Positions 21,786 to 25,646 of a stretch of DNA of 25,646 nt are shown piece by piece. Position 1 is the stretch's first letter. Each line of letters begins with the position of its first letter. The translations under genes and the position numbers were made by a program. Origin of the DNA: a virus; the IMG/VR virus record IMGVR_UViG_3300044949_001278, positions 1 through 25,646 of that record; one strand, 5' to 3'. The notes below the pieces were generated by a model that worked only from the letters and a program-made list of their open reading frames with translations, ran no database searches and was not told the DNA's origin.

Positions 21786-22583
21786 ATGGTGAACAATGTG
21801 ACTAGCGTTCTAAAGTCACAAGCTGCTAAGTACGTCGGAGTTGGCATTCTTGCCTTCTCCGGCGGAACAGGGCTTGGGTACTTTATTGGACGTAAAAAGA
21901 AAAATAAAGAAATGAATGTTTCTGAAGAAAGTGACGTTTCAGAAAATACCCAGTTGAGTTTGTTTGAGAAGTACCCAGCTCATAACCACCCACTTCCCTT
22001 GGAAAAGGGTGCCAAATCCAACGTCCCAAATCTTAATCCAGACCGACCTTGGATGAAGGAAACTTTAGTGCTTAACGAGGATTCGGCTGAGACAAAAGCG
22101 TTCGTTCACTCAAACAATCTTAAAGAATGGGTTAAACCTACTGTAGCCAAAATCGAACCCGAAGACGACGTCAAATATCTTAACATATTTAAGAGCAACG
22201 ATGATCAATGGGATTACGAAGCAGAGATGGCCGTTCGTACACCAAACGCTCCTTACGTTATTCATAGGGATGAGTACGTTTGTGAAGAAATGGGCTACGA
22301 ACAAACTACGGTGACATACTATGCAGGCGACGACATAATGACGGACATTAACGATGTTCCAATTTATAATCATGGGTCCATGATTTCGCCGCTTAAGTTT
22401 GGACATGGCTCCGGCGACCAAAATGTTGTCTATATTCGCAATGAAACACTTGAGCTCGAGTGGGAGGTTTTGCTGAGTACAGGTAGGTATTCGGTAGAAG
22501 TTTTAGGTCTTGAGGTCGAGCGTCACTATGACAATGACAACTTAGCGCATTCACGCTCAGTCTTAAAATTTAGAGACGAGTAA
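21786..22583 (+). CDS. Membrane-anchored conserved phage protein (265 aa)
   Basis: ATG 21786 after TTAGGAGAA, 5 bases from the previous stop. Residues ~17-37 (YVGVGILAFSGGTGLGYFIG) form a Gly-rich span, followed by basic RKKKNK, so the bulk is likely cytoplasmic. A disordered acidic/Pro region (to residue ~130) leads to a compact C-terminal domain: PYVIHRDEYVCEEMGYEQ, TTVTYYAGDDIMTD, FGHGSGDQNVVYIRN, LELEWEV, VEVLGLEVERH. This domain is common in phages of Gram-positive hosts, with no known function. It sits between the DUF6353 gene and the 176-aa protein, a gene order that seems to be kept in related phages. Confidence 0.65.
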   Translation: MVNNVTSVLKSQAAKYVGVGILAFSGGTGLGYFIGRKKKNKEMNVSEESDVSENTQLSLFEKYPAHNHPLPLEKGAKSNVPNLNPDRPWMKETLVLNEDSAETKAFVHSNNLKEWVKPTVAKIEPEDDVKYLNIFKSNDDQWDYEAEMAVRTPNAPYVIHRDEYVCEEMGYEQTTVTYYAGDDIMTDINDVPIYNHGSMISPLKFGHGSGDQNVVYIRNETLELEWEVLLSTGRYSVEVLGLEVERHYDNDNLAHSRSVLKFRDE

Positions 22584-22586
22584 GTA

Positions 22587-23117
22587 ATGTCGGAGCCAAT
22601 TGAAGATGCATATTTCAACTGGCTGTACCAAAAAGTAGCTTCCGTTGGAGTTAGAACTCCTTCAACATCATACTACACACTATTAAGGGAGTTGCACTCA
22701 ACAGAATTCATATGGCTTATTTCTGGCGACGATAATCGAGCTGAAGATGGTATAGAGCTTAGAAAAGAGTTCTTAATAAACACATCTTATGAATACGACT
22801 ATTCATGGTTAGGCCTCCCGTGTTCCGTTTTAGAAATGCTCATAGCCTTTTCTCGCAGAGCAGAGTTTGACACAGACTTTAGCGAAAGAGAATGGTTTTG
22901 GATGTTTTTAGACAATCTAGAGCTATCCGAATTAAACGATACAGTTCTTGGTATACCGGGAATTGTAGACTCTGTACTAAATACATTTATTTGGAGAACT
23001 TATGATTCTAACGGACACGGGGGGCTTTTCCCAACGGAAAGTTTCGAAAACGACCAAAGAAAAGTTGAAATATTTTACCAGTGGTGTAACTGGGTTTTTG
23101 AAAATGATTTACTCTAA
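22587..23117 (+). CDS. Conserved phage protein, unknown (176 aa)
   Basis: ATG 22587, three bases after the previous stop with only a weak binding site, so probably translated by coupling. Features include YFNWLYQKVAS, YTLLRELHSTEFIWLISGDD followed by NRAEDGIELRKEF, GLPCSVLEMLIAFSRRAEFD, REWFWMFLDNL, RTYDSNGHGGLFPT and a Trp-rich end (VEIFYQWCNWVFEND). It is soluble, acidic and aromatic. The family is widespread in siphophages of Gram-positive hosts directly upstream of the replication gene, as here. No enzymatic motif is recognised and the function is unknown. Confidence 0.7.
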   Translation: MSEPIEDAYFNWLYQKVASVGVRTPSTSYYTLLRELHSTEFIWLISGDDNRAEDGIELRKEFLINTSYEYDYSWLGLPCSVLEMLIAFSRRAEFDTDFSEREWFWMFLDNLELSELNDTVLGIPGIVDSVLNTFIWRTYDSNGHGGLFPTESFENDQRKVEIFYQWCNWVFENDLL

Positions 23118-23128
23118 AAGGGGGTTAC

Positions 23129-25646
23129 ATGGACTTTTTTAAAATTAACATATCAGTACCAAAGTCGGGACCCCCAGTCGTAACCCCTAATTGGACAATT
23201 GATAGGTCAAAAGACTTAATGATTCGTGGTCGTTCATTTTATGCTATATGGGACGAAGAGAAGAATTTATGGTCTAGGGATGAATATGATGTTCCTAGAT
23301 TAGTTGATGCCAAACTTTATGAGTATGCAAAAAATAACGGATCCGAAGTAATAGTCAAGGATCTTCGTTCGTTCCAAACTAATAGTTGGGCAACGTTCAG
23401 AAAATTTATTCAGAATGTTAGTGATAACAGCCATGAGCTGGATTCGAAGCTTATATTTGCTAACACAGAAGTAAAGAAGACTGACTACGCAAGCAAGAGA
23501 CTTCCATATTCTTTAGAGCCGGGAACGTGTGATGCTTGGCAAGAGCTTTTAAGCGTTCTATATTCTGAGGACGAGAGAGATAAGATTGAGTGGGCTATTG
23601 GTTCGGTTATATCTGGGGACTCAAAGAATCTACAAAAGTTCTTTGTGTTCTATGGTTCTGCCGGAACTGGAAAGTCAACTATACTCAACATAATACAAAA
23701 AATGTTCGTTGGGTATGTAGCAACTTTTGATGCAAAAGCACTTGGTAGTAACAACAATGCCTTTGCAACGGAGGTCTTTCGGTCTAACCCGCTCGTTGCC
23801 ATCCAACACGATGGTGATCTTTCTCGAATCGAGGATAACACCAAGCTTAACTCAATTGTCTCTCACGAAGAGATGACGATGAATGAAAAGTACAAGCCAA
23901 GTTATTCTGCCCACATCAATGCCATATTGTTCATGGGAACTAATCAACCAGTTAAAATTAGCGACGCTAAGTCTGGTATAATTCGCAGGCTTGTGGATAT
24001 TCACCCAACAGGTGCTAAGATCGAAAACGATCGCTATAACACTCTAATGAACCAGGTTGATTTTGAGCTGGGTGCAATAGCATATCGGTGTCTACAACGA
24101 TATAAAGAGCTTGGTAAAAAGTACTATAATTCATATCGTCCTCTCGAGATGATGCTTCAGACAGACGTTTTCTACAACTTCATAGAGAGCGTGTTCGACA
24201 TATTTAAGAAGCAGGATGGCGTAACGTTAAAACAGGCTTACAGTTTGTACAAAGAGTTCTGCGTGGAAAGCGGCATCGAGAAGATGCTACCTCAATACAA
24301 AGTTCGAGAAGAACTAAGGAACTATTTCGAAAAGTTCGAGGATCGTGCTATGATTGATGGCGTATCAGTTCGAAGCTATTATTCTGGCTTCAAAGATCTT
24401 ATTCCACCTAGCCCAAATGTTAGGGATGAGGATTACAAACTCGACTTTAGTTCTGAGAACTCATATCTTGACCGTATTCTATCGGATATGCCTGCCCAAT
24501 ACGCAAAAGCAAGTGGGTTTCCCGGTCGTAAATGGGAAGACGTACAAACAAAGCTCTCTGACTTAAACACATCGAAGCTTCATTTTGTAAAGGTACCCGA
24601 AAATCATATTGTAATTGATTTCGATTTAGTCGACGAAAACGGAGAGAAAGATCTTAATCGAAATATAGAAGAAGCGTCAAAATGGCCTCCAACTTATGCT
24701 GAACTTAGTAAAAGCGGAAAGGGCATCCACCTCCACTATCTATATTCTGGAGACGTGTCTAAGCTGTCGTCCATATTTGACATTGGTATCGAAGTAAAAA
24801 CTTTGTTAGGTGACGCTTCGCTAAGACGACAACTCACGAAGTGTAATATTCTAGAAATTGCCACTCTTACGAGCGGGTTGCCCATTAAGGAAAAGCCCAT
24901 GATTGATACCAAAACCATTAAAAGCGAAAAGACGCTTCGGGACTTAATCGATAGGAACCTCCGTAAAGAGATTCATCCCGGAACAAAACCGTCAATCGAC
25001 TTCATCCATAAGATACTAGACGAAGCATACGATTCTGGAATGTCTTATAACGTTGAAGATCTTCGTCCTGTTATGATTTCTTTCGCAGCAAAGAGCACGA
25101 ACCAATCGGCGCAAGCTCTAAAGATTGTCAAAACAATGAAGTTCTGCAGCAAAGATGCAATGAAGACTTCGGACGATGAGTCAAAGCCAATTGTGTTCTT
25201 TGACGTCGAGGTATATCCCAACTTGTTTGTTGTTTGTTGGAAGTACGAGGGTGATGACAACGTAGTTAAAATGGTTAACCCCTCACCTTCTGATATAGAG
25301 CCTCTTTTCGGAATGCGTCTCGTTGGGTTCAACAACCGTCGGTATGACAATCATATTCTTTATGCTAGATTCCTTGGGTACTCTAATGAAGAACTCCATA
25401 TTTTGAGCCAAAAGATAATCGCTAATAACGATAAGGTTCTATTTGGAGAGGCATATAATCTTTCTTATGCTGATATTTACGACTTCAGCTCTAAGAAACA
25501 GGGTCTTAAGAAGTTTGAAATTGAGCTCGGTCTTCATCACATGGAAATGGATCACCCTTGGGATGAACCGGTTCCTGAATCAAAGTGGCCAAAAGTAATT
25601 GACTACTGCGTTAATGACGTCATCGCGACTGAAGCCGTGTTCAAAG
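23129..25646 (+). CDS. Helicase-primase-exonuclease (probable polymerase) fusion, 3' end outside window
   Basis: Open from ATG 23129 (preceded by AAAAGGGGG) to the window end: 839 codons without a stop. Residues ~140-300 are a superfamily 3 helicase of the D5/P4 primase-helicase class: Walker A GSAGTGKST at 176-184, a VAIQHDGD segment near 222, and the sensor-like FMGTNQPVKI near 270. Residues ~470-590 look like an archaeo-eukaryotic primase (PrimPol) core: DFD at 497-499, SGKGIHLHY at 529-537, GIEVKTLLG then LRRQLTKCN. From residue ~687 a DnaQ-type 3'-5' exonuclease follows: FFDVEVYPN with D692/E694, FNNRRYDNH near 735-742, and DYCVNDV near 825-831. The exonuclease style (DVEVYPN) is that of family A phage polymerases, so a polymerase domain likely follows. 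The order helicase-primase-exonuclease is reversed from common primase-helicase proteins. Confidence 0.85.
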   Translation, partial: MDFFKINISVPKSGPPVVTPNWTIDRSKDLMIRGRSFYAIWDEEKNLWSRDEYDVPRLVDAKLYEYAKNNGSEVIVKDLRSFQTNSWATFRKFIQNVSDNSHELDSKLIFANTEVKKTDYASKRLPYSLEPGTCDAWQELLSVLYSEDERDKIEWAIGSVISGDSKNLQKFFVFYGSAGTGKSTILNIIQKMFVGYVATFDAKALGSNNNAFATEVFRSNPLVAIQHDGDLSRIEDNTKLNSIVSHEEMTMNEKYKPSYSAHINAILFMGTNQPVKISDAKSGIIRRLVDIHPTGAKIENDRYNTLMNQVDFELGAIAYRCLQRYKELGKKYYNSYRPLEMMLQTDVFYNFIESVFDIFKKQDGVTLKQAYSLYKEFCVESGIEKMLPQYKVREELRNYFEKFEDRAMIDGVSVRSYYSGFKDLIPPSPNVRDEDYKLDFSSENSYLDRILSDMPAQYAKASGFPGRKWEDVQTKLSDLNTSKLHFVKVPENHIVIDFDLVDENGEKDLNRNIEEASKWPPTYAELSKSGKGIHLHYLYSGDVSKLSSIFDIGIEVKTLLGDASLRRQLTKCNILEIATLTSGLPIKEKPMIDTKTIKSEKTLRDLIDRNLRKEIHPGTKPSIDFIHKILDEAYDSGMSYNVEDLRPVMISFAAKSTNQSAQALKIVKTMKFCSKDAMKTSDDESKPIVFFDVEVYPNLFVVCWKYEGDDNVVKMVNPSPSDIEPLFGMRLVGFNNRRYDNHILYARFLGYSNEELHILSQKIIANNDKVLFGEAYNLSYADIYDFSSKKQGLKKFEIELGLHHMEMDHPWDEPVPESKWPKVIDYCVNDVIATEAVFK

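Overview
The window is a stretch of a tailed-phage (siphovirus-type) genome or prophage. Every convincing gene is on the + strand, with tight spacing, ATGA or few-base overlaps and GGAG-type ribosome binding sites. The host is most likely Gram-positive and probably an actinobacterium. Pointers are a ReqiPepy6 Gp37-like tail protein, an r1t-type holin, a collar fibre whose N-terminus (RMKAIEDG...INAGNVRGP) is typical of actinophages, and a 38-residue RRR...REMRRR membrane miniprotein. Host identity is inference. Base composition is moderately AT-rich apart from a few clearly GC-richer islands.

Layout. (1) 1-2420: the 3' part of a GC-rich repeat-containing structural protein whose last ~200 bases abruptly become AT-rich. 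(2) 2428-6443: a small coiled-coil-like protein, a low-complexity Ser/Asn/Ile-rich protein, two small beta-rich proteins and a 752-aa tail fibre ending in an S74 intramolecular chaperone. (3) 6464-16637: the tail and lysis-side block: a 180-aa protein of possible tail-assembly role, major tail tube protein, collar fibre, HK97-gp10-like protein, 1606-aa tape measure, distal-tail-like protein, Gp37-like protein, a membrane-anchored holin-like protein and an r1t-type holin. No endolysin is visible.

(4) 16638-19068 is the most unusual part. Six promoters share an invariant layout (TCGCA, 6 nt, ACA, 5 nt, TATAAT-like box). They head very short transcription units. Most units end in one of four near-identical terminators whose stems differ by compensatory changes, and three of these terminators run straight into the next promoter. 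The units encode single-span membrane miniproteins (93, 64 and 64 aa), a 38-aa miniprotein plus a DUF6353 protein, and at least three segments rich in hairpins that may be structured small RNAs or leaders.

(5) 19091-23117: a block of mostly uncharacterised genes (Nmad1/DUF1599-like, a chaperone-like protein, several membrane-anchored proteins, a second DUF6353 paralogue). (6) 23129 to the window end: the 5' part (839 codons) of a very large replication protein joining an SF3 helicase, an AEP/PrimPol-like primase and a DnaQ-type 3'-5' exonuclease, probably followed by a polymerase beyond the window.

Working picture: groups 1-3 build the tail and open the cell, group 6 replicates DNA, and group 4 is an insulated array of accessory mini-genes at the junction of the late and replication regions. 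Family names come from recognition of sequence patterns; no database search was possible.
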